Shown in pieces: positions 50,101-61,028 of a stretch of DNA of 64,000 nt. The notes beneath the pieces are model-generated. The model ran no database searches. It was not told where the DNA came from and was given only the letters and a program-made list of their open reading frames with translations. This DNA is from Proteles cristata cristata. Lineage: Eukaryota; Chordata; Mammalia; Carnivora; Hyaenidae. Made by a program: the position numbers and the translations under genes. The first letter of the stretch is position 1, and the number at the start of each line of letters is the position of its first letter. The DNA lies in the NCBI GenBank assembly GCA_017311185.1, contig JAESUZ010001514.1, forward strand, positions 2,108,001-2,172,000. The letters are read 5' to 3'.

Positions 50101-50132
50101 AGGAAGAGGAGGTGGCCGCAGTGACAGTATAA
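6741..50132 (+). CDS. HMGXB3: HMG domain-containing protein 3 (HMGXB3), complete, 19 coding exons
   Basis: Joined exons: 6741-6877, 7748-7922, 11871-12368, 13402-13500, 19782-19913, 24168-24583, 26186-26361, 26501-26598, 28994-29092, 31346-31495, 35289-35590, 36101-36228, 40687-40818, 41717-41901, 44826-45045, 45874-46007, 46847-46963, 48496-48705, 49665-50132. Together they give 1,291 residues with no frameshift or premature stop. The first ATG is two bases after the exon 2 acceptor and opens the conserved acidic N-terminus. Visible parts are a lysine-rich stretch (28-46), an HMG box (about 44-104), two C4 modules (315-337 and 623-645), cysteine pairs at 748/751, 787/792 and 883/886, and an acidic glutamate-rich C-terminus. 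The HMG box implies nuclear DNA binding; the precise role is not established. The C-terminal half resembles KDZ transposase proteins by family recall, so the gene may be a domesticated transposase fusion. Confidence 0.95.
7748..7922 (+). CDS. HMGXB3: HMGXB3 coding exon 3 (residues 46-104), HMG box
   Basis: The acceptor is CTTTAG and the donor is CCT|GTAAGT. Residues SAYLLYYYDIY open helix 1, the NKKISESWRLLS segment is the classic HMG helix 2 with its conserved tryptophan, and SYYLEKAKLEKE closes the box. The exon holds nearly all of the DNA-binding domain. Confidence 0.95.
8065..8262 (-). mobile_element. Carnivora SINE
   Basis: Starts with a (TTTTG)n stretch, has a long (GA)n block at 8130-8150 and ends in a diverged head (accacccacgtgccc). 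It lies in HMGXB3 intron 3. Confidence 0.85.
8640..9112 (-). mobile_element. Older Carnivora SINE split by a nested SINE
   Basis: The tail half (about 8640-8765, with a (GT)14 run at 8681-8709) and the head half (8984-9112, ending 'gccacccaggtgctcc') become one SINE once the inner copy at 8766-8983 is removed. Confidence 0.8.
8766..8983 (-). mobile_element. Inner Carnivora SINE, nested
   Basis: A complete reverse-oriented SINE ending 'gccacccaggcgcccc'. The flanks are 'agaaagaa' before and 'aagaaaga' after, a short target duplication inside the older SINE. Confidence 0.88.
9631..9844 (-). mobile_element. Carnivora SINE with 14-bp target duplication
   Basis: Exact duplication GTCCTTATTAAGAC at 9617-9630 and 9845-9858. 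The body ends 'gccacccaggcacccctt'. It is of the subtype lacking the extra 'gactgcc' insertion. Confidence 0.92.
9955..10330 (-). repeat. MIR split by a SINE
   Basis: Before the SINE it reads 'agctgtgaccttggaag' and 'cttagtttcctcatttgtaa', and after it 'aataatagtaactgctta'. Together these make a reverse MIR interrupted by the SINE at 10051-10258. Confidence 0.6.
10051..10258 (+). mobile_element. Carnivora SINE
   Basis: Head 'ggggcgcctgggtggcccag', then the CT-rich block and an A-rich tail at 10227-10258. The flanks 'taaagtgtagaata' and 'taaagtggggaata' are an imperfect target duplication. Confidence 0.92.
11871..12368 (+). CDS. HMGXB3: HMGXB3 coding exon 4 (residues 105-270)
   Basis: The longest internal exon, 498 nt and phase 0 at both ends (CCCCAG acceptor, AGG|GTAAGT donor). 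The product is acidic, rich in Ala, Glu and Ser, and looks disordered, with repeated hydrophobic-acidic patches such as EILSQDVLLEEASLE. This resembles a linker or activation-type region, but no known domain was seen. Confidence 0.93.
13402..13500 (+). CDS. HMGXB3: HMGXB3 coding exon 5 (residues 271-303)
   Basis: 99 nt, phase 0 at both ends. The acceptor is CCCCAG|GATCCC and the donor CTG|GTCAGT. It encodes a serine-rich start followed by a short hydrophobic segment (FIMLPLPAYSVVENP). The next intron, 6.3 kb, is full of L1 and SINE sequence. Confidence 0.9.
14060..14284 (-). mobile_element. Carnivora SINE
   Basis: Begins with a T20+ run (reverse poly-A) and ends 'gccacccaggcgcccc'. Flanking 'ccaaaacttctttc' and 'ccaaaacttttttc' suggest a target duplication. 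Confidence 0.9.
15177..15396 (-). mobile_element. Carnivora SINE inside L1
   Basis: A full reverse SINE ending 'gccacccaggtgcccc', inserted in the L1. It lies 14 bp from the next SINE. Confidence 0.9.
15410..15582 (-). mobile_element. Carnivora SINE, diverged, inside L1
   Basis: Reverse SINE with deletions in the middle, ending 'gccacccaggcacccc'. It is shorter and more diverged than its neighbour. Confidence 0.85.
15690..16290 (-). mobile_element. Ancient L1 (L1M-type) 3' end, antisense
   Basis: Contains 'ccattttaaccatttttaag', 'tagcataatgttgtcaaagt' and 'tattccattgtgtgtgta', the well-known L1M 3' text. A second diverged copy of the same segment is at 59610-59975. Confidence 0.75.
16685..16910 (+). 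mobile_element. Young Carnivora SINE with exact 15-bp target duplication
   Basis: Target copies at 16670-16684 and 16911-16925 (AAAAGTGTATTATTT). The body is nearly identical to the copy at 694-915 and carries the same 'ctgactgccagctcagagcc'. It interrupts the L1. Confidence 0.95.
17418..17638 (-). mobile_element. Carnivora SINE inside L1
   Basis: Starts with a T-run and 'aaatgtttgtttattttgag' and ends 'gccacccagatgccc'. It is diverged in the middle. Confidence 0.88.
18490..18625 (+). repeat. MIR-like fragment
   Basis: Contains 'gattttacagaagaggaaac' and 'gtagagtggacatgtgaa', a degenerate MIR core in HMGXB3 intron 5. Confidence 0.45.
19075..19294 (-). mobile_element. Young Carnivora SINE with 18-bp target duplication
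   Basis: Target copies at 19057-19074 and 19295-19312 (CTGAGTTCTCTGAATTTT). It ends 'gccacccaggcgcccc' and carries 'ggcagtcagcacagagcccg'. It lies in HMGXB3 intron 5. Confidence 0.94.
19400..19590 (-). repeat. MIR
   Basis: Reverse MIR text: 'gaacctcagtagttataata', 'ttcacagaattgctgagagc' and 'taaatgagatattggtaaag'. Confidence 0.6.
19782..19913 (+). CDS. HMGXB3: HMGXB3 coding exon 6 (residues 304-347), zinc module 1
   Basis: 132 nt, phase 0-0, acceptor CTTACAG, donor AAG|GTAAGG. It encodes C315-x4-C320-x12-C333-x2-C336, with RHKPPKCPICG at its end. The spacing is identical to the module of exon 11. A C4 zinc site is inferred from the cysteine pattern. Confidence 0.93.
19990..20300 (-). repeat. 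Old LINE 3'-end fragment (L1M-like)
   Basis: Phrases such as 'cattttgttgtgttttcttc', then 'tagtcttttttttgtgaata', look like the antisense L1M 3' end. Related copies are at 27608, 28570 and 36490. The family assignment is uncertain. Confidence 0.4.
20884..21045 (+). mobile_element. Older tRNA-derived Carnivora SINE (different subfamily)
   Basis: Head 'ggggcacctggctggcttat' and tail 'ggagattacttatata', followed by a (TACA)n/(TAAA)n stretch. This shorter form lacks the CT-rich block of the other SINEs here, suggesting a distinct older subfamily. Confidence 0.75.
21180..21400 (-). repeat. MIR
   Basis: Contains 'gctgtataatctcgggcaag', 'tcatttgtaaatggaagtta' and 'gtgcctacctcattaggg', reverse MIR phrases. 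It lies in HMGXB3 intron 6. Confidence 0.6.
21885..22104 (-). mobile_element. Carnivora SINE
   Basis: Ends 'gagctacccaggcacc'. A target duplication resembling 'tacgtgt' flanks it. It lies in HMGXB3 intron 6. Confidence 0.88.
24000..24150 (-). repeat. MIR
   Basis: 'gggtctcagtttcctaatct' and 'gttgttgtgaggatcgaacg' are reverse MIR phrases. It ends just before HMGXB3 exon 7. Confidence 0.55.
24168..24583 (+). CDS. HMGXB3: HMGXB3 coding exon 7 (residues 348-486)
   Basis: 416 nt, ends in phase 2 at GG|GTAAAT. The product is polar and Ser/Glu/Pro-rich and probably disordered. VKVE at 353-356 matches the psi-K-x-E sumoylation consensus. A WEEVIISDAHVL segment is the only strongly hydrophobic patch. 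Confidence 0.93.
25255..25475. repeat. hAT-type DNA transposon remnant
   Basis: Starts 'tagtggttctccttgggg' and ends 'aagccttagaaattctgg', terminal sequences typical of non-autonomous hAT elements. The family was not settled. Confidence 0.5.
26186..26361 (+). CDS. HMGXB3: HMGXB3 coding exon 8 (residues 486-545)
   Basis: The acceptor follows a long pyrimidine tract (26162-26183) ending TCCAG. The first base completes a glycine codon begun in exon 7. The product is Arg/Ala/Gly-rich (RAPELKGKARGKPS), basic and probably flexible. The donor is G|GTAAGG. Confidence 0.92.
26501..26598 (+). CDS. HMGXB3: HMGXB3 coding exon 9 (residues 545-577)
   Basis: 98 nt, acceptor TCTCAG, donor AAG|GTAAGA. It completes an Asp codon and encodes KTPSVRTCGLKPS and the following polar stretch. 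It lies only 139 bp downstream of exon 8. Confidence 0.92.
26810..27000 (-). mobile_element. Carnivora SINE
   Basis: Starts 'ttttatttattttgagagag' and ends exactly at 27000 with 'caggcgcccc'. It lies in HMGXB3 intron 9. Confidence 0.88.
27191..27397 (-). mobile_element. Young Carnivora SINE with exact 16-bp target duplication
   Basis: Target copies at 27175-27190 and 27398-27413 (TGGCCTTTTGCTTCTT). The body is close to consensus ('gagcccgacgcggggc'). It lies in HMGXB3 intron 9. Confidence 0.94.
27608..27790 (-). repeat. Old LINE 3'-end fragment
   Basis: Contains 'taatcctgccacccagaact', the antisense L1M-like 3' phrase also seen near 20060. HMGXB3 intron 9. Confidence 0.4.
28570..28720 (-). 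repeat. Old LINE 3'-end fragment
   Basis: Contains 'agcatagaacatttgaaagt' and 'gaacagtcttttcaagttc', a diverged member of the same series as 27608. HMGXB3 intron 9. Confidence 0.35.
28994..29092 (+). CDS. HMGXB3: HMGXB3 coding exon 10 (residues 578-610)
   Basis: 99 nt, phase 0-0, acceptor TCCACAG, donor CTG|GTAAGT. The last part (KPDLFPPYKYSCTVTL) leads directly into the second zinc module. Confidence 0.92.
29537..29733 (-). mobile_element. Carnivora SINE, first of a tandem pair
   Basis: Starts 'atttaacatttatttattt' and ends 'ccacccaaggcgcccc'. It is flanked by 'caccttttattt' at 29525-29536 and 29734-29745. HMGXB3 intron 10. Confidence 0.9.
29746..29973 (-). mobile_element. Carnivora SINE, second of a tandem pair
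   Basis: Ends 'gccacccaggcgcccc' and is followed by the third copy of the target at 29974-29985. It is of the subtype with 'ggcagtcagcacagagcccg', so it is probably the younger of the pair. HMGXB3 intron 10. Confidence 0.92.
30090..30240 (-). repeat. MIR
   Basis: 'gtgacttaggcaaacgtctc' and 'cctcagtttccaccatctgt' are reverse MIR phrases. HMGXB3 intron 10. Confidence 0.65.
30845..31080 (-). mobile_element. Carnivora SINE with 15-bp target duplication
   Basis: Target GGCATTTGAATTTCT at 30830-30844 and 31081-31095. The body is diverged in the middle. HMGXB3 intron 10, about 250 bp upstream of exon 11. Confidence 0.9.
31346..31495 (+). CDS. HMGXB3: HMGXB3 coding exon 11 (residues 611-660), zinc module 2
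   Basis: 150 nt, phase 0-0, acceptor TTTTAG, donor CTC|GTGAGT. It encodes C623-x4-C628-x12-C641-x2-C644 with RHKPRICPSCG. Sequence, spacing and exon phase all mirror exon 6. Confidence 0.93.
31783..31980 (+). mobile_element. Carnivora SINE
   Basis: Head 'ggggtgcctgggtggctcag' and a T/A-rich tail ending 'ttttttttaaaatagg'. The short flank 'aggattct' repeats on both sides. HMGXB3 intron 11. Confidence 0.9.
32308..32502 (-). mobile_element. Carnivora SINE with 12-bp target duplication
   Basis: Target CACATGTGAATT at 32296-32307 and 32503-32514. Contains a palindrome-like 'gcatgcatgcatgc' (about 32338-32351). HMGXB3 intron 11. Confidence 0.9.
34200..34380 (+). repeat. L2 fragment
   Basis: 'gcctactgtaggtcaggcct', 'gatacaaagataaatag' and 'ccctagaggaattcacagt' follow L2 3' end order. 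HMGXB3 intron 11. Confidence 0.55.
34760..34990 (+). repeat. MIR, nearly full length
   Basis: 'aggtactatgctgagtgctg', then 'catagataaagaaattgagg', 'ctcagaaagattcagtaa' and 'attgaagcccaggtctgtta' give the full MIR order. HMGXB3 intron 11. Confidence 0.75.
35080..35114. repeat. (AG)n microsatellite
   Basis: An uninterrupted AG run about 170 bp upstream of HMGXB3 exon 12. Length is likely polymorphic. Confidence 0.85.
35289..35590 (+). CDS. HMGXB3: HMGXB3 coding exon 12 (residues 661-761)
   Basis: 302 nt, acceptor TCCCAG, donor AA|GTAAGC. A leucine-rich helical stretch (LQLLRKVLQIP, then LAEVFALIHEL) precedes C748-x2-C751, the first pair of a cysteine cluster completed in exon 13. Confidence 0.93.
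36101..36228 (+). CDS. HMGXB3: HMGXB3 coding exon 13 (residues 761-804)
   Basis: 128 nt, acceptor TACTAG, donor ACAG|GTGGGT at 36229. It encodes C787-x4-C792, which with C748/C751 forms a C4 cluster of the kind found in KDZ transposase proteins. A 47-bp tandem duplication copies the exon end and its donor, so a second GTGGGT lies at 36276; using it would shift the frame. Confidence 0.92.
36195..36284. repeat. 47-48 bp tandem duplication over the HMGXB3 exon 13 donor
   Basis: Copies start at 36206 and 36253 (shift 47). Each contains cagcttcatggacatct and the donor CAG|GTGGGTGTC. They differ at only a few positions, so the duplication is fairly recent. Confidence 0.9.
36490..36725 (-). repeat. 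Old LINE 3'-end fragment
   Basis: Phrases like 'aaagattttcatcgtacaaa' and 'gtgttactcatccatac' fit the same L1M-like series as 27608. It continues after the SINE to about 37140. HMGXB3 intron 13. Confidence 0.35.
36728..36908 (-). mobile_element. Carnivora SINE
   Basis: Ends 'gagccatccaggcaccc', flanked by 'tggaatattcttttt' and 'tggaatgttcttttt' (14-bp diverged target). It splits the old LINE fragment. HMGXB3 intron 13. Confidence 0.88.
37653..37873 (-). mobile_element. Carnivora SINE
   Basis: Ends 'gccactcaggcgcccc'. Flanks 'taacctggtcacttttt' and 'taatctgttcacttttt' are a diverged target duplication. HMGXB3 intron 13. Confidence 0.88.
37880..39760 (-). mobile_element. L1 fragment, antisense
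   Basis: Phrases such as 'gaattgacttttatataaag', 'gtttaacatgtgagacccag' and 'gagattacattgaatctgta' are reverse L1. A SINE at 38973-39170 interrupts it. No intact frame remains. HMGXB3 intron 13. Confidence 0.75.
38973..39170 (-). mobile_element. Carnivora SINE inside L1
   Basis: Starts after 'cctttgctttcc', ends 'gccacccaggtgcccct', then 'cctttgcatttcc' repeats the target. HMGXB3 intron 13. Confidence 0.9.
39945..40163 (-). mobile_element. Carnivora SINE
   Basis: Starts with a T-run and ends 'gccacccaggcgcccc'. It is near consensus in its head ('acagagcccgacgc'). HMGXB3 intron 13. Confidence 0.9.
40687..40818 (+). CDS. HMGXB3: HMGXB3 coding exon 14 (residues 804-848)
   Basis: 132 nt, acceptor CCTCAG, donor ACAG|GTACAG. 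It encodes the hydrophobic-basic stretch LLVSLDLLFAIRNQIKLGED, which resembles a conserved block of transposase-derived HMGXB3-like proteins by recall. Confidence 0.92.
41335..41540 (-). repeat. MIR
   Basis: 'tgtttgagtcttggcactgc', 'ctgcctcagtttctctagtt' and 'tgcccaataggtgcttag' give a long reverse MIR. HMGXB3 intron 14. Confidence 0.65.
41717..41901 (+). CDS. HMGXB3: HMGXB3 coding exon 15 (residues 848-909)
   Basis: 185 nt, acceptor TTGCAG, donor GAA|GTAAGT. It carries C864, C872, C883 and C886 (ICGICGVAP), a second cysteine cluster, and the segment GYWAFECLTIRDYND. Confidence 0.93.
42240..42610 (+). repeat. L2 fragment
   Basis: 'atttgaggagagatctgaag', 'attccaggcagagagagcag' and 'ggtgtggctggagcacgtga' are L2 3' end phrases. 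HMGXB3 intron 15. Confidence 0.6.
44826..45045 (+). CDS. HMGXB3: HMGXB3 coding exon 16 (residues 910-983)
   Basis: 220 nt, acceptor TTTTAG, donor CCTG|GTAAGA. It starts FTWPEFLGP and has no cysteines. It contains hydrophobic beta-like segments (FDASVIAPFFPPLMRG) compatible with a folded core. Confidence 0.93.
45874..46007 (+). CDS. HMGXB3: HMGXB3 coding exon 17 (residues 983-1027)
   Basis: 134 nt, acceptor TTGCAG, donor AAG|GTGAGT. It encodes a helical acidic stretch (SYSEEELRHLLRQCGIPFG). Confidence 0.92.
46200..46400 (-). repeat. MIR-like, then a (TG)n at about 46426-46446
   Basis: 'cctcgttttcctggtttaca' and 'tgagattgttgtaagggaag' are reverse MIR phrases. A TG run starting about 46426 follows. 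HMGXB3 intron 17. Confidence 0.5.
46847..46963 (+). CDS. HMGXB3: HMGXB3 coding exon 18 (residues 1028-1066)
   Basis: 117 nt, phase 0-0, acceptor CTCCAG, donor CAG|GTAAGA. It ends with KIYKVCPHQ, which joins VICGSKYL in exon 19. This CPH...C element resembles the start of the transposase-like core block. Confidence 0.92.
47973..47999 (+). repeat. G-rich tract G7-T-G8-T-G7
   Basis: Three long G-runs separated by single T, with a terminal GG. It could form a very stable G-quadruplex with single-base loops in DNA or in the HMGXB3 pre-mRNA. It lies in intron 18 (46964-48495). Confidence 0.8.
48496..48705 (+). CDS. HMGXB3: HMGXB3 coding exon 19 (residues 1067-1136)
   Basis: 210 nt, phase 0-0, acceptor GCCCAG, donor GTG|GTGAGT. 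The block GESARDHVDLLVSS followed by PPVYVVDMA looks like a strand ending in a conserved Asp, as in RNase H-fold transposases of the KDZ group. This is an inference from recalled family sequence. Confidence 0.93.
49665..50132 (+). CDS. HMGXB3: HMGXB3 coding exon 20 (residues 1137-1291) with stop
   Basis: Acceptor CTGCAG; the frame ends at TAA (50130-50132). It encodes FDNATHYYLYNRLMDFL, a well-conserved aromatic-rich block, then IKTEAEEEGEEEEV, an acidic tail. IKTE matches the sumoylation consensus. A 3' UTR of about 980 nt follows in the same exon. Confidence 0.95.
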   Translation, partial: SVSCPELLDQHYTVDVMEAEHSVQHPVTKTAARHIVHVDTQPGPSDPSTGHHSSSLCPELAPYAAILASIADSKPNSVRQRPIAFDNATHYYLYNRLMDFLTSREIVNRQIHDIVQSCQPGEVVIRDTLYRLGVAQIKTEAEEEGEEEEVAAVTV

Positions 50133-51090
50133 GCCAGGCTCTTGCACAGGGACGGGGACCGCACCATCTCAAGCCATAGTGAGGCCCTTGCCTGAGGCAG
50201 ATCCATCCAGGGAGCCGGCGGGAATGTTCACCTTTGGGGAGGCCTCTGATGCTGGGACTGACCAAAGAACTTCCCTTTCCTGAGCATGATGGGGCGTGGG
50301 AGCCATGGTTCTCAACCTCCTAGGGGTCAGGAGAAGCGCCAGGACATTCCTTACTAGCCCCGGAGAGCACCTGGGGTACATAGTGTGTTCAGCAGAGGAG
50401 AAGGGAAGCTGAGGGAATGCTGGTGGCTGGTGGCTTTCCCGGGGCCTGCTGCGGGTCAGGGTGGAGGTCCTGGGGTGAGCTGAGGCCGAGTCCGGCACCT
50501 GTTGTATGTGGGGTCGGGGGGAGGCCGCTGAGGTAGCCCTTCCCCCTGCTCCCCCCCCGCCCCCCCAGGGGAACGCTCTTTCCAGCCCCTGCAGCCACAC
50601 AACTTCCTTAGCCTGTTGCCTTTGACTTGGGGCCTTTGGGGCCTCGTTAGCTCTAGGGGTCCCTTTGGGCTCTTGATTTTCCTAGAGGAGGGATGCATTT
50701 CCCTCCTACTCTTCCTGCACCCAGATTTGGGGGAAGCTGAGGAGGGAGAAACAGCCACAGCTCTCTTCCAGGACTGTCTTCTCTGCCCTGAGCTTTAAGG
50801 AAGAGGACCTCCTTCCTCCTTTCCCTGGCCACTGCTGCTGCACCTCACATCCTTTCTGGGCCCTGGATCCTCACCACAGAGGGGATGTGGCCCACTGGCA
50901 TGACATAACCTGGCGGCAGTAGGAAAAACTCCCTTCTGTGAAGGGGAAGTAGACTGGGCCATAAGGAAACAGCGGGACTGGCTCAAGTGCCTAAGGTTTG
51001 CTTAGGGCACGGGAATTGGCCGTGTGTTATTTAATTTATTGAGAGGAGTGGAGTAGGTGGCATTTTTCCCCTCCTTCTTCCCCCATCAAG

Positions 51091-51096
51091 AATAAA
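51091..51096 (+). terminator. HMGXB3: HMGXB3 poly(A) signal AATAAA
   Basis: A canonical hexamer about 960 nt after the stop, followed by a U/GU-rich stretch (tctgttttggtg, 51110-51121). Directly overlapping it on the other strand is another AATAAA (51098-51103). Confidence 0.85.
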
Positions 51097-51097
51097 A

Positions 51098-51103
51098 TTT
51101 ATT
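51098..51103 (-). terminator. Second AATAAA on the - strand
   Basis: The + strand TTTATT is an AATAAA hexamer for leftward transcription from CSF1R. With the + strand hexamer at 51091 it makes a near-palindrome of 13 bases. Another - strand AATAAA lies at 51035-51040. These could serve as read-through signals if the ATTAAA at 51288 is missed. Confidence 0.5.
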
Positions 51104-51287
51104 AAATTATCTGTTTTGGTGAAGCAAGAGTCAATTCCACACTCATTGCGGGGGTCGCAGTGTGGTTGAACAGGAGAGATGCTGAGCTGGTCACTCGACA
51201 TGAAGAAGGATGGAAGGAGGTCCCGGGGAGTCCGCAGGCCCCCGTGCGGCACAAAGAACGAGAGGCCAGCTGTGTTAATGCCGTTAG

Positions 51288-51293
51288 TTTAAT
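51288..51293 (-). terminator. CSF1R: Probable CSF1R poly(A) signal ATTAAA
   Basis: The + strand TTTAAT reads ATTAAA leftward, about 750 nt after the CSF1R stop. This is the commonest variant hexamer and the 3' UTR length is plausible. Signals further left (51098, 51035) would give a longer transcript overlapping HMGXB3. Confidence 0.6.
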
Positions 51294-59221
<7,928 letters not shown>

Positions 59222-59609
59222 CTGCAGGGGAAGGTGGGAAAGCAGATGTCAGCTGGGCCTGCAGCCAGGGGTGGGATCTCATCCCCAACCGCCAGGAGCG
59301 GGGGGTGTGGACGCTCCCAAGGCACGGTGGGAGGAGGCAGGGGTGGCCAGAGAGGCGGCGGGAGGGGCCGGGTCCTCCCATGTCCAAGGTGCTGAGAGCC
59401 CCGTCCTTGCCGCTTTGGCCTCGCCATGTGACCTGTCCTTCTCTAAGCCCTGGTTTTCCCACCTGTGTGCTGCAAGGTGTGAGCAGGGTCACCTCTGAGA
59501 GCCTTGACAGCTCTGATAACTTGGGAATTCTTGAGCCAGGAGGGAGGGGGGACCTTTAAGTAGGTCCGTCCGTTCGTCCATCCATCCATCCTCCCATCCA
59601 AATATTGCC

Positions 59610-59975
59610 TAGTTTTATTTTTAATTGTGATAAGACACATACAACCTAAAACCTATCATCTCAAATTCATCATTCTCATTCTTTGAGTGTACAGTTCAGC
59701 AACGTTCATTCACACTGGTAGGCCAGCCACCAAGCTCCGGAATTCTTGTCACTTTGCAAAACAAAAACTCCTTACTCATTAAGCAAGAGGCTTCCTGTCC
59801 TACCTCCCCTGAGCCCCTGGCCACTTATCTCTCAAATCTGCCCACTCTAGGTGCCTCACTTAGTTGGAATCCTACAATATCTGTCCTTTTGCGACTGGCT
59901 TATTTCACTTTGTATAATGTCCTCAAGGCTCCCCCATGTGTCAGAATTTCTTACCTTTCTAAGGCTGAATAACGT
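59610..59975 (-). mobile_element. Ancient L1M-type 3' end, antisense
   Basis: 'agtgtacagttcagcaacg', then 'tgtccttttgcgactggctt' and 'aaggctgaataacg' are diverged copies of the segment at 15690-16290, in CSF1R intron 11. Confidence 0.75.
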
Positions 59976-60003
59976 TTCCAGACAAATATTTCAAACTCCT
60001 ATT

Positions 60004-60430
60004 TGTGCCAGACACCACTGACCCAGAATTAAAGAAGATAAAGCCCCTGCCCCCATGGGGTTTGCATTCAGGGGGCTAAGGCAGGCATTCAAGTCACATA
60101 ATTAAAATATATATATATATACACACACATATATATTATATACATATATATAAATATAGAGGACATTTTCAAATAGTGCCGTGAAGAAAATAAATCAAAG
60201 TGACAGAAAAGAGTACAGGGTGCAGGGTGCGACTGAAGGTGTAAGTCGGGGGACCAGCCAGGTGACTGTCGGAGGGAGCACTTTGCAGGTACAGGGAATA
60301 GCAGGTGTACTGGCTGTGAGTGGGCAAAGTCCTGGCAACTCTGAGGGACTGGCTGGTGCCCATGTGGCTTGAGGGAAGCAGGAGACATGCCAGAGATGGG
60401 AAGGCCTTGAGCGCCAGGCGAGCAGATCCC
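60004..60430 (+). repeat. L2 fragment with AT/CA microsatellite
   Basis: 'tgtgccagacaccactgacc' through 'aggcagg', then 'aagcacttt'-like text and 'gaaggccttgagcgccagg' follow L2 order. It is split by an (AT)n/(AC)n stretch at 60105-60160. Confidence 0.55.
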
Positions 60431-60764
60431 CTCCTAGCTGCAGGGAGAAGCCCTGGAAGACTTGATGCTGGCGAGGGATACATCGACTTTACAGTGTGTT
60501 TTAAACTAGAGGGAGAGGAAGAGAGGGCAGAGCCAGATCTAGGGAGGAGGAGTGACTGCCTCTCTCTTTCCTGCCCAGGGTGGCAGCTGTTTGGGGGCAT
60601 CATGCCAGGGGGTGCCCACGAGAAGTGCTGATGGAAGATGGACTTTAGGTAGAAAGTGGAAGCTGGGCTTGGGTGGTGGAGGACACCGAGGCCCTGGGTC
60701 AGCAGTCCAGCTCTTTCCGGTCAGCCCTAGGGTACAAGGACCAGCTGGGCTGTACTTAGCAGCT

Positions 60765-60842
60765 GGGCTCCTTCTCGGGACACCCAGCCCCGGGCGAGCT
60801 GAAGGGCTCCTTCTCGGGGCACCCAGCCCCGCGCGAGCTGAA
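60765..60842. repeat. 39-bp tandem duplication
   Basis: Copies at 60765-60803 and 60804-60842 share gggctccttctcggg and gcgagctgaa, differing at two positions. It is GC-rich with CpGs. Located in CSF1R intron 11. Confidence 0.88.
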
Positions 60843-60929
60843 GGGTACGTGAGTGGGTGTTGAGGAGGAAGGCAGCCTGTGGCTGCAAGTTGCATCTGGT
60901 TAAGAGAAAAGACTCCAGATAGCCGGAGG

Positions 60930-61028
60930 GAAGAAGTTCCAGTTGGTAGTTTGGGAGAGGAGACTGCAGTTAGACTTAAGGAAGAACTTCCAGGTTCTGA
61001 TTCGGGAGAGACTACAGCTAAACTTAAG
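60930..61028. repeat. Degenerate 51/48-bp tandem repeat
   Basis: Two units start with gaagaagttccag and gaagaacttccag and end with cttaag. They differ by a 3-bp deletion and several substitutions. Confidence 0.65.

Larger units (their letters stand above)
3400..51115 (+). other. HMGXB3: HMGXB3 gene, whole transcription unit
   Basis: The gene runs from the CpG island to the AATAAA at 51091. I resolve one non-coding and 19 coding exons, all with GT-AG introns. Intron 1 is 3873-6738, intron 3 is 7923-11870, intron 5 is 13501-19781 and intron 6 is 19914-24167; these hold most of the mobile elements. The transcription start is not visible and was set at about 3400 from the island and motifs. The next gene, CSF1R, is on the opposite strand and converges with it. 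Confidence 0.9.
50133..51115 (+). other. HMGXB3: HMGXB3 3' UTR
   Basis: The untranslated sequence after TAA has C-rich runs near 50541-50571 and ends about 20 bases after the AATAAA at 51091. No conserved element was recognised apart from the poly(A) signal. Confidence 0.75.
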
